Shown here in pieces: positions 1 through 9,208 of a stretch of 23,716 bases of DNA. The notes below the pieces were generated by a model that saw nothing but the letters and a program-made list of their open reading frames with translations, was not told the DNA's origin and did not search any database. Position numbers and translations under genes: made by a program. This DNA is from Polyrhizophydium stewartii (Eukaryota > Chytridiomycota > Chytridiomycetes > Rhizophydiales), in NCBI GenBank assembly GCA_027604665.1, contig JADGIZ010000132.1, positions 1-23,716 on the forward strand. The letters are read 5' to 3'. Position 1 is the first letter of the stretch; the number at the start of each line of letters is the position of its first letter.

Positions 1-348
1 GCGGCGAAGCCCTATATTGGGTTCGCCGTGTTTGTCTCATTAGTCGAACCAAACAACATGCAGGAGTGCAACAACACTCCAAGCCGTGTCGCCGTTCTTG
101 CTGCCTGTCGTTCTCCGCGTTTGCTGATCTCTGGGTCGACGACCAAGTGGGCTTCCCCAACGGCGAGGACGTCGCTAAGCGCACCAGCCGCAACAAGCGT
201 TCCAGCTGCTGCGGCGTCGCCCTCGTCGTCTCCCTCACAGGTGCCGGTCTCGTCCCCGCCAACAACCGGCTCATCATCTGCTCGCCACGCTGTGGTTCAC
301 AAGGCCGTGCTGGCCGTCGTCCCGCTGCTCGCAGCAATGCTTGTATGA
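1..348 (+). CDS. 3' end of a Ser/Pro/Ala-rich surface protein (partial)
   Basis: The reading frame is open from the left edge and stops with TGA at 346-348. From about position 148 the translation is rich in Ser, Ala, Pro and Thr. It ends in a small-residue stretch followed by a hydrophobic tail (AVLAVVPLLAAMLV) with nothing after it, the usual shape of a GPI-anchor signal. Two further genes of the same general type follow within 1.2 kb on the same strand, which supports the reading. The part before about position 148 does not look like the rest. A branch-like CTGAT near 124 followed by a first AG at 146-147 would start an exon exactly in this frame, so the left portion may be intronic or belong to an exon in another frame. 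The true start is not in the window or cannot be identified. A wall or surface role is inference. Confidence 0.35.
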   Translation, partial: AAKPYIGFAVFVSLVEPNNMQECNNTPSRVAVLAACRSPRLLISGSTTKWASPTARTSLSAPAATSVPAAAASPSSSPSQVPVSSPPTTGSSSARHAVVHKAVLAVVPLLAAMLV

Positions 349-516
349 TCCCGCACATAAACATCTCGTCGCTCCCCTCTCCCCGCTCCCAACCGGCACC
401 ATGAGCTGGCGAGCTGTGGCGTCTCATAGCGCACATCCACGAAGGCAATCTGGGCCGCGGCTATTTCGAGCACCAGCACTTAAAGGCCTCGGCCCACCCC
501 CATCGAGCAGTCCGGC

Positions 517-912
517 ATGATTACATCGCTTGCAGTCCTTCTTCTCGCTGCCGTGTCCTCGGTATTGGCGCAGGATCCGGCCCCGGCCGACCCGGCATCG
601 TCCTCGGCCGTTGTCCCGCCGGCAACGGATGCGCCGGCCGCGTCCTCAACCGACGCCGCCGCGTCAACATCGGCCGCAGCAACGTCGGCGGCATCATCGG
701 CCACAACGTCGACAGCGCCGACGACTTTGGCCGCCGCCACGACCTCGTCTGCGGCGCCGCGGAGCGCGGTCGGCGCCAACAGCATCTCCAACGCCGTGCC
801 GCTGCCCGCGCCGACCAAGCCGTCGCTCGCGCAGAACAGCGCACGGAGCTCGCGCGGTGCGGCGGGCAGCGTCCTCGGCGTGCTGGTGGCCGCCGTGCTC
901 GCCTTGGCGTGA
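517..912 (+). CDS. Small secreted Ser/Ala/Thr-rich protein with GPI-type tail
   Basis: This is a 131-residue single-exon protein. Residues 1-18 (MITSLAVLLLAAVSSVLA, then QDPAP) form a clear signal peptide. The middle (about 20-110) is almost entirely Ala, Ser, Thr and Pro, a typical mucin-like O-glycosylated stalk. The C-terminus is a small-residue site (Ser-Ser-Arg-Gly-Ala-Ala-Gly) followed by a hydrophobic tail ending at the last residue, as expected for GPI anchoring. No catalytic domain is visible. It shares the motif A-N-x3-N-A-[V/I]-P with the next gene (1043-1486), which suggests tandem duplication. A cell-wall or plasma-membrane surface location is inferred from composition and the two terminal signals; a more exact function cannot be given. 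Low-complexity composition alone could mislead, but both termini are informative. Confidence 0.7.
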   Translation: MITSLAVLLLAAVSSVLAQDPAPADPASSSAVVPPATDAPAASSTDAAASTSAAATSAASSATTSTAPTTLAAATTSSAAPRSAVGANSISNAVPLPAPTKPSLAQNSARSSRGAAGSVLGVLVAAVLALA

Positions 913-1042
913 CGGGTCTGATCGTTGCAATGAATCCGCTGCGGCCGGGCTTGTGGCACAGAGCTCGGGTCCCGCCACCCGCGTTTCGCGCCCTGAGGCC
1001 CGAAGTGGCGATGGCCGCTTCTTCTCTTCATCGCCGTCCTCC

Positions 1043-1486
1043 ATGCACACCCGCCTGCTTTCTGCCGTGCTCACCGCCTTGACCATCGCCGCGGGCACCG
1101 CAGCCGCACAGCGCACTGTCATCTCTCCGTTGCCCGCCACCTCGTCGGCCGCCGCGCCGTCGTCGTCCGCGCCGGCCCCCGCCCCACGGACGTCCAGCTC
1201 CGTCGAGCCCGCGCCGTCGAGCTCAGCCGTCCCGGCCACGCTGCCACCGACAACCTCTTCGGCAGTGCCTGTCGTCATCACCTCGTCGGTGGCTGCGTCA
1301 ACCACATCGGCGAGCCAGGCGCGCACGACGTCTGTGCTCATGGCGAATAACGCCCCGAACGCCATCCCGGCTCCGCCTCCCGCGTCGACTTCGGTATACA
1401 CCCCGCTTGCGAGTGGCAGCAAAGACCGCCTCGCACCTCGCCTCATTCTCACCCTTGCTGCTGCGGCGGCGCTGATTGCGTTCTGA
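1043..1486 (+). CDS. Small secreted Ser/Pro/Ala-rich protein with GPI-type tail
   Basis: This is a 147-residue single-exon protein. The chosen ATG gives a signal peptide (hydrophobic run LLSAVLTALTIAAGTAAA, then QRT). It lies in a longer open frame whose upstream part is Arg-rich out-of-frame translation of the preceding gene, so the internal ATG is preferred. Residues 25-125 are Ser/Pro/Ala/Thr-rich. Near residue 100 it has A-N-N-A-P-N-A-I-P, which parallels A-N-S-I-S-N-A-V-P in the neighbour at 517-912. The C-terminus is a hydrophobic Ala/Leu tail ending in LIAF with no charged residue after it, consistent with GPI attachment. It is probably a duplicate of its left neighbour, 130 bp away on the same strand. 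A structural or adhesive surface role is inferred. Confidence 0.7.
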   Translation: MHTRLLSAVLTALTIAAGTAAAQRTVISPLPATSSAAAPSSSAPAPAPRTSSSVEPAPSSSAVPATLPPTTSSAVPVVITSSVAASTTSASQARTTSVLMANNAPNAIPAPPPASTSVYTPLASGSKDRLAPRLILTLAAAAALIAF

Positions 1487-1767
1487 GCGCCTGGATGATG
1501 CCCTTGCCGACCGCTGTGCCACGAACGTGAATCAAACTGAATGTATCCTCCCTCTGATCCTTGCACTGGTTATTTTGGAGTGGGCTGCCGTGTTCATCTT
1601 CGGGCCAGAGTAGTCCCTTGCGAATGGAGCAGCATACGCGCGTATCACCGGCCGTAGTTGCGTCCGCGATGGGCGGCTCTTGTGTCGGCCTCGTTTCACG
1701 CTGAAGTCAGCGACCGTGTGTGAATGGACCACGGGTGGCGCGTTCTTCTTGCCAGCTTCGACCGAAT

Positions 1768-4473
1768 ATGACCGCCGACAGCAGCGACGACGTCCGCGTG
1801 CCCAAGGGCATCCAGAACGACTCCATCAACGTGTCCTTTGACATCCGGCTCCTGAGCAACACCGTGCCGCTCATACTGTTTGTGCTCTGGCGCCGGATGC
1901 TCGACCGCACGTTTGGCAAGGCCAACGGCAACGCCGTCAATCTGTGGCTCCAGCGGGTCAAGGAGACGCCCAACAAGGTCGCCATGATCTACACCGCGGA
2001 CGGCCGCAGATACACCTTCGCGGAGCTCAACGGCGGTGCGTGCGCCATGCGTAGACGCTGGTGGAGACGGGTGCTCGCGCGCGGGCGAGACGACCGCCGC
2101 CCGGCGTGGCTCCCGTCTGCGCCTCGCGGCTGCTGGCGTGAGCAGACGGCAACGGGTCGCCTTGAGCACCTGGCGCAGCGGCGGCCGCCGGAGTTTGCGG
2201 GCCGCCTCACCTGCCTGCCCGCCTGCCCGCCTGCCCGCCTGCCCACCGGCGGCCCTGGTGCAGCTGGTGGGGCGTGTGTCCGCCTCCCATCCGGCCGGCC
2301 GTCCGCTCCCCCCGCGCGGCGTTTCTGTTGCCTCTGCACACGTGAATCCGCTCGTCCTTGTGCCCCCGACGCCGCTGACGCGACCGGCGCCCGTCCGCCC
2401 CGCGCATGCAGAGATCAACAAGCTCGCCAAGTTCTTCCTCAGCCTGGGCGTGCGCCCGGGCGACAAGGTCGCCATGATCCTCGAGAACTCGCCCGAGTTC
2501 ATCATGAGCTGGTTCGCGCTGATGAAGCTCGGTGCAACGGCGGCCTTTGTCAACATCAACCTGCGCGACAACGCCCTGCGCCACGTTGTCAAGCTGGCGG
2601 GGCCGCGCGTCGTCGTGACCCAGTCGCACCTCGCGGCCCAGATCATGCCATCGCTCGAGTCGATGCCGGGCATCGAGGATACCAAGTTTGTGTCGTTTGG
2701 GCCGCGCGTGCGGCCCGCAGGCAGCATCTTTGTGCAGCCTGTCGAGACGGCGCTGCTGTCGCCGTCGGAGCCCCCGTCCGAGTTCAAGGACGGCGTCAGC
2801 ATCGATGACACCGCGATGCTGATTTACACCTCGGGCACGACCGGCCTGCCCAAGGCCGCCATTGTTGCCCACAGGTACGTCACCGACCCGCCGGGGCGAC
2901 CCGCTGGCGCGGGAGGCTTGTCCGAGGGAGTTTCGCCGTGCCCGCTACTGACACGCCCGCCGACGGCTGTGACCGGCACGTGGCCTGGCTCGCCATCCAC
3001 CTCCGACGATCTTGCATCCCGCACGCCTATTTGGCACGCCCTCACTCGCCCGCTCATCTGGCGTGCACCGGCCGCAGCCGCCTGCTCCTGGCGGTTCGCG
3101 GCTTCACGGCCTCCTCGGCCGCATCGCCCGACGACCGCGTGTACACCTCGCTGCCGCTGTTCCACTCGGCGGCGTCCATGGTTGGCGTCGGCCCCACGCT
3201 CGCCGTCGGCGCGACGCTGGTGCTCGCGCCCAAGTTCTCGGCAACGCGCTTCTTTGAGGACTGCCGCACGTACAAGGTCACGATCGCACAGTACATTGGC
3301 GAGCTGTGCCGCTTCCTGCTCGCGACGCCGCCGAGCGCCAACGACCGCAACCACTACGTGCACACGGTCATTGGAAACGGCATGCGCCCGGACATCTGGC
3401 TGGAGTTCAAGAAGCGCTTTGGCATCCGTACCGTGTGCGAGTTCTACGCCAGCACCGAGGGCAACGCCAACATGTTCAACGCCCAGACGGACGACAAGTT
3501 TGGCGTTGGCGCCGTCGGCCGGCTCGGCGTTCTTCTGCGGTGCGTGCGGCCGCACGTGTTGTGCGAGCGGCAATGGCGCTGGCTGGTGCTGATGTCCGGG
3601 ACGCTTGGGCCTGCAGCCGCCTGCAAAAGTTTGCTATTGTAAAAGTCGACCCCGTCACGGAGGAGCCGGTCAGGGACGCCAAGGGCCATCTCATCTTGGT
3701 GCGACCCGCCTCTGCCGGCCCCTGCGGTCGCGGCACTGCATGCTGACGATCGGCCGCCCCGCGCAGTGCGCTCCCAACGAGCCCGGCGAGCTGATTGCGA
3801 TGATCCGCTCGACGAACCCGTCGTCCGAGTTCAAGGGATACCACGGCAACCCCGAGGGCACCAAGAAGAAGATCGTGGCCAGCCCGTTTGGCCAGAACGA
3901 CGAGTGGTTTCGCACGGGCGACATCCTGCGCTACGACGAAAACAACTACTTTTACTTTTCGGACCGTGTGGGCGACACGTTCCGCTGGAAGGGCGAGAAC
4001 GTGTCGACGACCGAGGTCAGCGAGGCGCTGGCCAACTACCAGGGCATCGAGCAGATCAACGTCTATGGCGTGCAGGTGCCCAACACGGACGGCCGCGCCG
4101 GCATGGCCGCCATTGTCGTGGACAAGGGCAGGTTTGACATGGCCGGCCTGGCGCAGTTTGCCCGCAAGCGCCTGCCCTCGTACGCCGTGCCCGTCTTCAT
4201 CCGCATTCAGCCGCAGTGAGTGCCCGCTGCCCCGCCGCCGCTGCCCCGCCGCCGCTGCGGCCACGAGAACCGGCCAGTCTGACGCTCTCGCTGCTGCGCA
4301 GGATGCAGCTCACGGGCACGTACAAGCAGGTCAAGTACGAGCTGCGCACGCAGGGCTGCGACCCGAGCAAGGTCACCGACCCACTCTTCTGGCTGCCGCC
4401 GGGCGGCGACGCATACATGCCCTTCACCGCCAGCGACTACGCCAAGTTCGGCCAGGCAAAGGCGAAGCTGTGA
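1768..4473 (+). CDS. Very-long-chain acyl-CoA synthetase / fatty acid transport protein (Fat1/FATP family)
   Basis: Proposed exons are 1768-2035, 2412-2874, 3078-3539, 3617-3698, 3767-4215 and 4302-4473. All phases agree and give 631 residues, the usual size for FATP/Fat1 proteins. Members activate long and very long fatty acids to acyl-CoA using ATP at ER, peroxisomal or plasma membranes and promote uptake. The AMP-binding signature YTSGTTGLPKAA is at about residues 226-240. The family's C-terminal motif (Tyr-Phe-Ser-Asp-Arg-Val-Gly-Asp-Thr-Phe-Arg-Trp-Lys-Gly-Glu-Asn) is at about 488-504. A hydrophobic stretch near residues 30-45 may be the membrane anchor. The ATG at 1768 has A at -3 and is preferred to an in-frame ATG at 1720. 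Introns are 376, 203, 77, 68 and 86 nt; four have CTGAC and the third CTGAT near the acceptor. In intron 2 no AG occurs between the branch motif and the acceptor. The family call is firm; exact chain-length preference cannot be read. Confidence 0.88.
2209..2246. repeat. Short tandem CCTGCCCG repeat inside FATP intron 1
   Basis: About four copies of an 8-base CCTGCCCG unit, with small variants at both ends, lie in the 376-nt first intron of the acyl-CoA synthetase gene. The repeat may explain why this intron is several times longer than most introns in the window. No function is suggested. Confidence 0.7.
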
Positions 4474-4925
4474 GACAGCCACCCCGACCTCGTCCCCTTC
4501 ACGCGGCGGCACGAGCCAGCCCGCTCCCGCAATGAAATCTCATGCTGCGTCCGCTGCCGCGGTGCGTTTCGGACGCCCGGCCGCCCGAGAGCGGGCCAGG
4601 GTTGCGCAGCGCTCGGCCGCTCATTCACTTCAATTTGGAGATGCATCCTCGATTGGGCATGCCCAACGGGAGCTTACAAAAATTCCTCGTGCCCCAGTGG
4701 GACCCGAGAGCTGATTGGAGTTAGTTTTCAACCAGCAATAACCCAAACTCAGTCGGAACTTCACAGTTGTGGGTAATGCTCCCGCGCAAGAATGGGGACA
4801 AGAAGGGAGCGGCGGCGCCGCGTATTTATGATGTCGCCGGCTGTTCGCAGTCGCCCGTGACCATCGGCGCGCGGCGCGGTTGTGGGATTCGCACGGCCGC
4901 GCCCTCAGGGCACCTTCCTGGCCCG
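4474..4925 (+). other. Spacer: 3' region of the FATP gene and upstream region of the M64 gene
   Basis: This stretch separates two genes read in the same direction. Short open frames here have no recognisable protein character. The only element that stands out is TATTTAT at 4823-4829, an AT-rich TATA-like sequence in a GC-rich surround, about 130 bases before the preferred start codon of the metallopeptidase gene. No canonical AATAAA signal for the upstream gene was seen. Nothing else is supported. Confidence 0.4.
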
Positions 4926-4958
4926 ATGGGCAGCGATGCCGCCCGGCCCCGCCCGACC

Positions 4959-7268
4959 ATGGTCGCCTCGTCGCTCGTGGCCGCGCTCGCGGCGGTGATC
5001 GCCGCCTCCACCGCCGCCGCCTCGGCCGGCCAGATGCCGCTGCAGATGCCGCCAGCGCTCCCCGAGCAGTACCGCGAGCAGCCGCCGCTGCTGCTGCATG
5101 ACGCCGACATCGACGACTCGGGCTTCTTTGGCACGTCGCTGGTGCTTGACGTGCGCACCCGCGCGTGCACGGTCCTGGGGCCCATCGCGCCGGTCCAGCG
5201 CCATCGTGGAGTCACCGCGACGTCGCCCGTCGTGCTCGAGTTCCGCCCCGTCGCGCGCGAGCCCGACGCCCACTCGCACGGCGCCGGCGGCGACGAGTCG
5301 CCCGCGCGCTGGGTGTCGCTCGTCGCCGCTTCAGAGGCCGCCGCGGCCCAGGCCGTCGCCGACCTGTGCCCCACCGGCACGGTCGTGCGGGCGGCATCCG
5401 CCAACGACGCTGCCCTGGCCGCCGCCGAGTCGGCGCGCGACAAAGTGGTGGGTGCCCCGCCTCGGCCTCCTGCCCGTCCCGGTGCCAGGGCAGCGCCTTG
5501 GCGCCGATCCCGCGCCACCACAGCTTGTTGCCCCTTGCCGACGCTGACGCCTGCGTCCGAGCAGATCAAGATCATCTCCAACGGTCGCCCGAGCAACCGC
5601 ATCGACGTTGTCTTTATGGGCGACGGCTACACCGCTGACGAGGCCGACCGCTTCGAGTCGGACATCCGCCGGCTCACTGAGGATATGTGGTCGGGTGAGA
5701 CCTTTGCGGCCGTGCTGCCGCTCTTCAACATCTGGGCCATATTCCGCCCGAGCAAGGAGCACGGCATCGGTGTCGGCGGCCGTCCAAAGGACACTGCGTT
5801 TGGCCTCTACCGCGACGGCACTGAGCTGCGGGGTATCTACCCGTCCCGCCCGGACGCCGCCCGCCGCGCGTGCATGCAGCTCGGACGATACGCCTGTGAC
5901 TACCCGTCCATCATCGGCAACGACGACTACTACGGCGGTCTTGGGGGCGAGTTTGTCGTTGGCACCCGCTCCAAGACCACTGGTACCGTCGTGCTGCGCC
6001 ACGAGATGGGCCACAACTTTGTCTCGGTCGGTGAGGAGTACGATGGCGGATATGTGTACTCGGGATGCAATGCCGCCGCCAGCCTCAAGCCGTCGCCGTG
6101 GAAGGCCTGGCTGACCGACGCGCGCAGCGAGCGCGAGGAGCGTTCTGTCCTGCGCGTCGAAGAGTGAGTTGCTCCCTGCACAACCTGCGTTGCTCCGAGT
6201 CGATCTGCTGACGGCTGCGATGCTCCCTCTTCCGCGCAGCTATGCCTGGTACGACCTTGCAAAGGGTCCATACACGGTCAACTTTGAGAGCGATGGCGAC
6301 TACAGCAAGTGGCTGCTCAAGATCAGCTCGTCGGGCGTCGAGGTGCGTGTGCCCGACGCGGGCGTTGTCGCCTCTGCCATCGCTGCCAGTAGCTGACCGG
6401 GCTGTGCAACAAGTCGGACGGCGCGCTCGAGGTGTATCTCGATGGCGAGCGGCTCGCGTGGAACACCACGGGCAACTTGGACCGTGCCTTCTTTGAGGCA
6501 TGTTGGCACGCACGCAAGTGCACCGTCAAACACTGGCGCCTCGCTGACGCTGCTCGTGATCCCGACAGTGGCGCAGCGACAAGGCTGGCTTCTCGGCCGG
6601 AAACCACACGCTCGTCTTCAAGCAGGGCAAGCCTCCGGCGTCCAAGCGCTCTCCTATCCGCCAGCTGTGCTCCATCACCCTGCACGAGTTTGGTAACGAC
6701 TCCGAGTTCACCATGGACAACACCGCGATCTCGATGTACCCAACCTGGTCGCTTTACGGCACCAAGACCTACCGCCCGACCAACGAAGGCTGTCTCATGC
6801 GCAACATGTCCAGCCATGCGTTCTGCTCCGGTGCGCCGCCGTGCGGTGTGCAGTGGCCTCGTATCTGCGCCGCCTGCTGACGCTTGCTTGCCGGTATCAG
6901 TCTGCAAGGAAGGCCTGTGGCAGAATCTTCTCACGCGGCTTTCGCTGATCGACGGCATCCACACCACGTGCGCCAAGGGCCGCGACGAAGTCCGCCTCAA
7001 GGTCGTCACAATCCCGCTGGCCCAGTTCCGACCCGAGAAGCAGCGCGCCATGTTCCCGGACGAGCGTCTGACCGTCACCTGGCTCCGCAACGGAGTCGAG
7101 GTCCCCGAGCTCGCCAACCAGTTTGATATTTCTCTGCCAAGGAAGATGCGTAAGCGCGGGGACGTCTTCACCGCCAAGGTGGTGTTTGAGACCCCGCAGG
7201 TGCGTGTCGACAAGCGTGGCGTCATGAGCAGCACCATGGACTGGGTGCAGCAATCGCCTTGTGCCTGA
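4959..7268 (+). CDS. Secreted zinc metallopeptidase, IgA-peptidase M64 family
   Basis: Proposed exons are 4959-5447, 5565-6163, 6240-6342, 6393-6497, 6569-6830 and 6901-7268, giving 641 residues. The start at 4959 sits in ACCATGG and begins directly with a signal peptide (MVASSLVAALAAVIAASTAAASA); an in-frame ATG at 4926 would add 11 residues. An N-terminal domain of about 140 residues precedes the peptidase domain, which opens with the conserved stretch NRIDVVFMGDGYTADEADRF near residue 176. The zinc motif is H309-E310-M-G-H313, followed by a Gly-Glu-Glu-Tyr-Asp segment, the expected M64 signature. The protein is predicted to be exported and to cleave extracellular proteins; the family name reflects bacterial enzymes and does not imply IgA as substrate here. 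Intron 1 (5448-5564, 117 nt) is stop-free and a multiple of three, so it is easily misread as coding. Intron 4 (6498-6568) fits only with a GC-AG boundary. It converges on the PPR gene with 62 bp between stops. Confidence 0.85.
6498..6568 (+). other. Probable GC-AG intron in the M64 peptidase gene
   Basis: The exon before ends ...Phe-Phe-Glu and the exon after begins Trp-Arg-Ser-Asp; both are clearly coding but in different frames. No GT near the junction restores the frame with the acceptor at 6567-6568. A GC donor (GAG followed by GCATGT) does so exactly and gives a 71-nt intron with GCTGACGC before the acceptor. Confidence 0.6.
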
Positions 7269-7330
7269 TGTGCACCCCTTGCAGTGCAATGAAAACCATC
7301 CTTCATTGTCTTGGCTCGATCCGCCTGCTT

Positions 7331-9070
7331 TCATTCTGCATCGTCATTTATTCTTGATTGCGCAGAGTCGCGCGGCTCTCGGTGCGCATCGCTTGGATCA
7401 ACAGGCTCGTGCGCGGGCGGCGATGTGCCGGTGGTGAATCTGGCGGAGTGAATTGGCACGATCGCGGGGAGAGTGATGGCGCCGTCGGCACCTTGCTTGC
7501 TCTGCATGTCGCTCTCCTCCAAGACGGTGACAAAGTCGGCCGCCTCTTTGAGCAGCGCAGCCAGCCGCTCCTCGCCCATCGCCTCCGAGTACACGCGCTT
7601 GAGATCGTCGAGCAGCGGCGAGTCATGCTGGATGGCCCTGCCCAAGCAGTTGAGCGCGAGCAGTGTTTCCGATTGCCTTTCAATCGGCATGGCCGCGACC
7701 AGGCGCGCAGCAGGCTCGATATGGCCATGGACGATGCCAAAGATGATCAGCCGCACAAATATCGACTTTGCTGGACGCGACGGCGTCGTGAGCACGGCTT
7801 GCGAAATCCACAGCGCCGCGAGGGGCTGGGTCAACGCCGTCGAGGACAAGAAATGCGGCAGCGCGTAGTCGCGGCTTATGCCGAGTCGGGAAAGAGTGTC
7901 CTCGAGTGTGGCAACGTCCGCTGCCGACGTAATGCCTGGTCCCATGGTTGCGAGCGCGTTGAATGCTGCCAGGTTCGAAAAGCTCCTGATCTTGGTGACG
8001 GCGACGGCCAGCGTCGACCACGCGTTGTCGTGCTCGCCAAGACGGGCATATGCCTGGATGGCCAGGCTATACATTTCTGGCGTGATGTTCTTTAGGCGCA
8101 TGACCTCTGCGTTGAAGATGCGGATCACCTCCCTGTCATCACCTGCAGTGCGTGATGCGTGCATTCGCGCCACGGTCCAGCTTGTGGGGAAGTTGACGCC
8201 GCGCTCCTTGGCGATGTCCATGTATGTTGGAAGCGCCTTGTTATATCGTGTTGCAACACACGCAGACGTGATGGCGCACAGCGCTGAAGTCGAGAGCTGG
8301 AAGCCGATGGCGACGCCTTCTCTGATGAGCTTCTCCATGGCGAAGATGTGCCTGCCATAGGCGTACGACTGGACAAGCTCGTCCCACCCTTGCTCGTCTG
8401 GCATGCTGGCCGCCGCCTTCTTGTGGAGATGGACGCCCTCTTTGACGTTTCCGGCGACAATGAGCGTGCGCGCCACCAGGACCTCGACGGCGGGGCTTCC
8501 AACGGAGAATCCCGCGGCCTGCATGCGTTGGATGCATGCCCTGACAAACGGCATGTGGCCTGCTTGCGCATGGCAGTTGATGAGATGCCGGAACGCCGTG
8601 GCGTTGGCGGGCACGCCCGCCTTCTGCAGTTGCTGGAACACGGCTGCGGCGTAAAGGTTGCGCTTGGGATATCGATCGTGGTGCGGCAACGACGGGTCTT
8701 CGGCCATGAAGCCCATGATGGCGGCAAAGTGGTTGGGCGACAGCGGCGACAGCTGCTGCGGGTTGGTTCCCGCGAGCATGGGGTTGATAAGGTAGAACAG
8801 CGCCTTGGTCTTCCTGGTGCGTATGGCTTCGATGATCTTGTCGGACACATGCGCCCGCCCCTGTCTCTCGCGCAGCGCCAGCCTGCTCGCCGACACCACC
8901 CAGGGACTCTTGTTGTTGCCTTCGTTTGGCCCGCCGGACGCGAGACGCACTGCGAGTGCTGCGACGAGAACGCGGCGCAGCGCAGAGCCGCCTGCAGCAC
9001 ATGCGGATGTGCAGCGAGGCGAAAGGGCGCAAGCCGCGGCGGCGGCGGCGACTGCCGCGAGCGCCCGCAT
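7331..9070 (-). CDS. Pentatricopeptide-repeat (PPR) protein, probably mitochondrial
   Basis: This is a 579-residue single-exon protein. The first 50 or so residues are Ala/Arg-rich with no acidic residues, as in a mitochondrial presequence. The body is helical, with PPR-like 35-residue units. Examples are the stretch with [20 protein letters not shown] (about 165-185), the following RMQAAGFSV segment, and [20 protein letters not shown] (about 335-355). The repeats are degenerate and I did not count them exactly. Fungal PPR proteins of this type act in mitochondrial RNA processing, stability or translation; the target cannot be predicted from these repeats. The C-terminal 60 residues are low-complexity and polar. 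The gene is divergent from eS8, with 138 bp between the two start codons, and convergent with the M64 gene. It is one of the few genes here with no visible intron. Confidence 0.75.
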   Translation of the reverse strand: MRALAAVAAAAAACALSPRCTSACAAGGSALRRVLVAALAVRLASGGPNEGNNKSPWVVSASRLALRERQGRAHVSDKIIEAIRTRKTKALFYLINPMLAGTNPQQLSPLSPNHFAAIMGFMAEDPSLPHHDRYPKRNLYAAAVFQQLQKAGVPANATAFRHLINCHAQAGHMPFVRACIQRMQAAGFSVGSPAVEVLVARTLIVAGNVKEGVHLHKKAAASMPDEQGWDELVQSYAYGRHIFAMEKLIREGVAIGFQLSTSALCAITSACVATRYNKALPTYMDIAKERGVNFPTSWTVARMHASRTAGDDREVIRIFNAEVMRLKNITPEMYSLAIQAYARLGEHDNAWSTLAVAVTKIRSFSNLAAFNALATMGPGITSAADVATLEDTLSRLGISRDYALPHFLSSTALTQPLAALWISQAVLTTPSRPAKSIFVRLIIFGIVHGHIEPAARLVAAMPIERQSETLLALNCLGRAIQHDSPLLDDLKRVYSEAMGEERLAALLKEAADFVTVLEESDMQSKQGADGAITLPAIVPIHSARFTTGTSPPAHEPVDPSDAHREPRDSAQSRINDDAE

Positions 9071-9208
9071 GGTGCTGGTCGTCGCACTCGTTGCTGCGTC
9101 CGAGATCGTGCGCGGCGCTGGCGGCAGAGTCGCGCGCGGAAAACGGCCTCAGGACGCGCGGGGCGGTGTGCCGGGCTGGTGCGCCAATACTCACACCCCG
9201 CAAAAACC
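9071..9208. promoter_or_regulatory. Probable bidirectional promoter (PPR gene / eS8 gene)
   Basis: Only 138 bp separate the start codon of the minus-strand PPR gene (9070) from the proposed eS8 start codon (9209). The region must hold both core promoters unless one transcript starts inside the other gene. It is GC-rich with no obvious TATA box. Shared control of a mitochondrial RNA factor and a cytosolic ribosomal protein is plausible but inferred from spacing only. Confidence 0.5.

Noticed and set aside
694..1566. 290-residue minus-strand open frame opposite the small surface-protein genes
   Set aside because: It is antisense to two frames with clear signal peptides and GPI-type tails. Its Ala/Asp/Val-rich content is what GC-rich Ser/Ala codons give on the other strand.
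2209..2246. CRISPR-like array at the CCTGCCCG repeat
   Set aside because: The units are 8 bases with no spacers, inside a eukaryotic intron; it is a simple tandem repeat.
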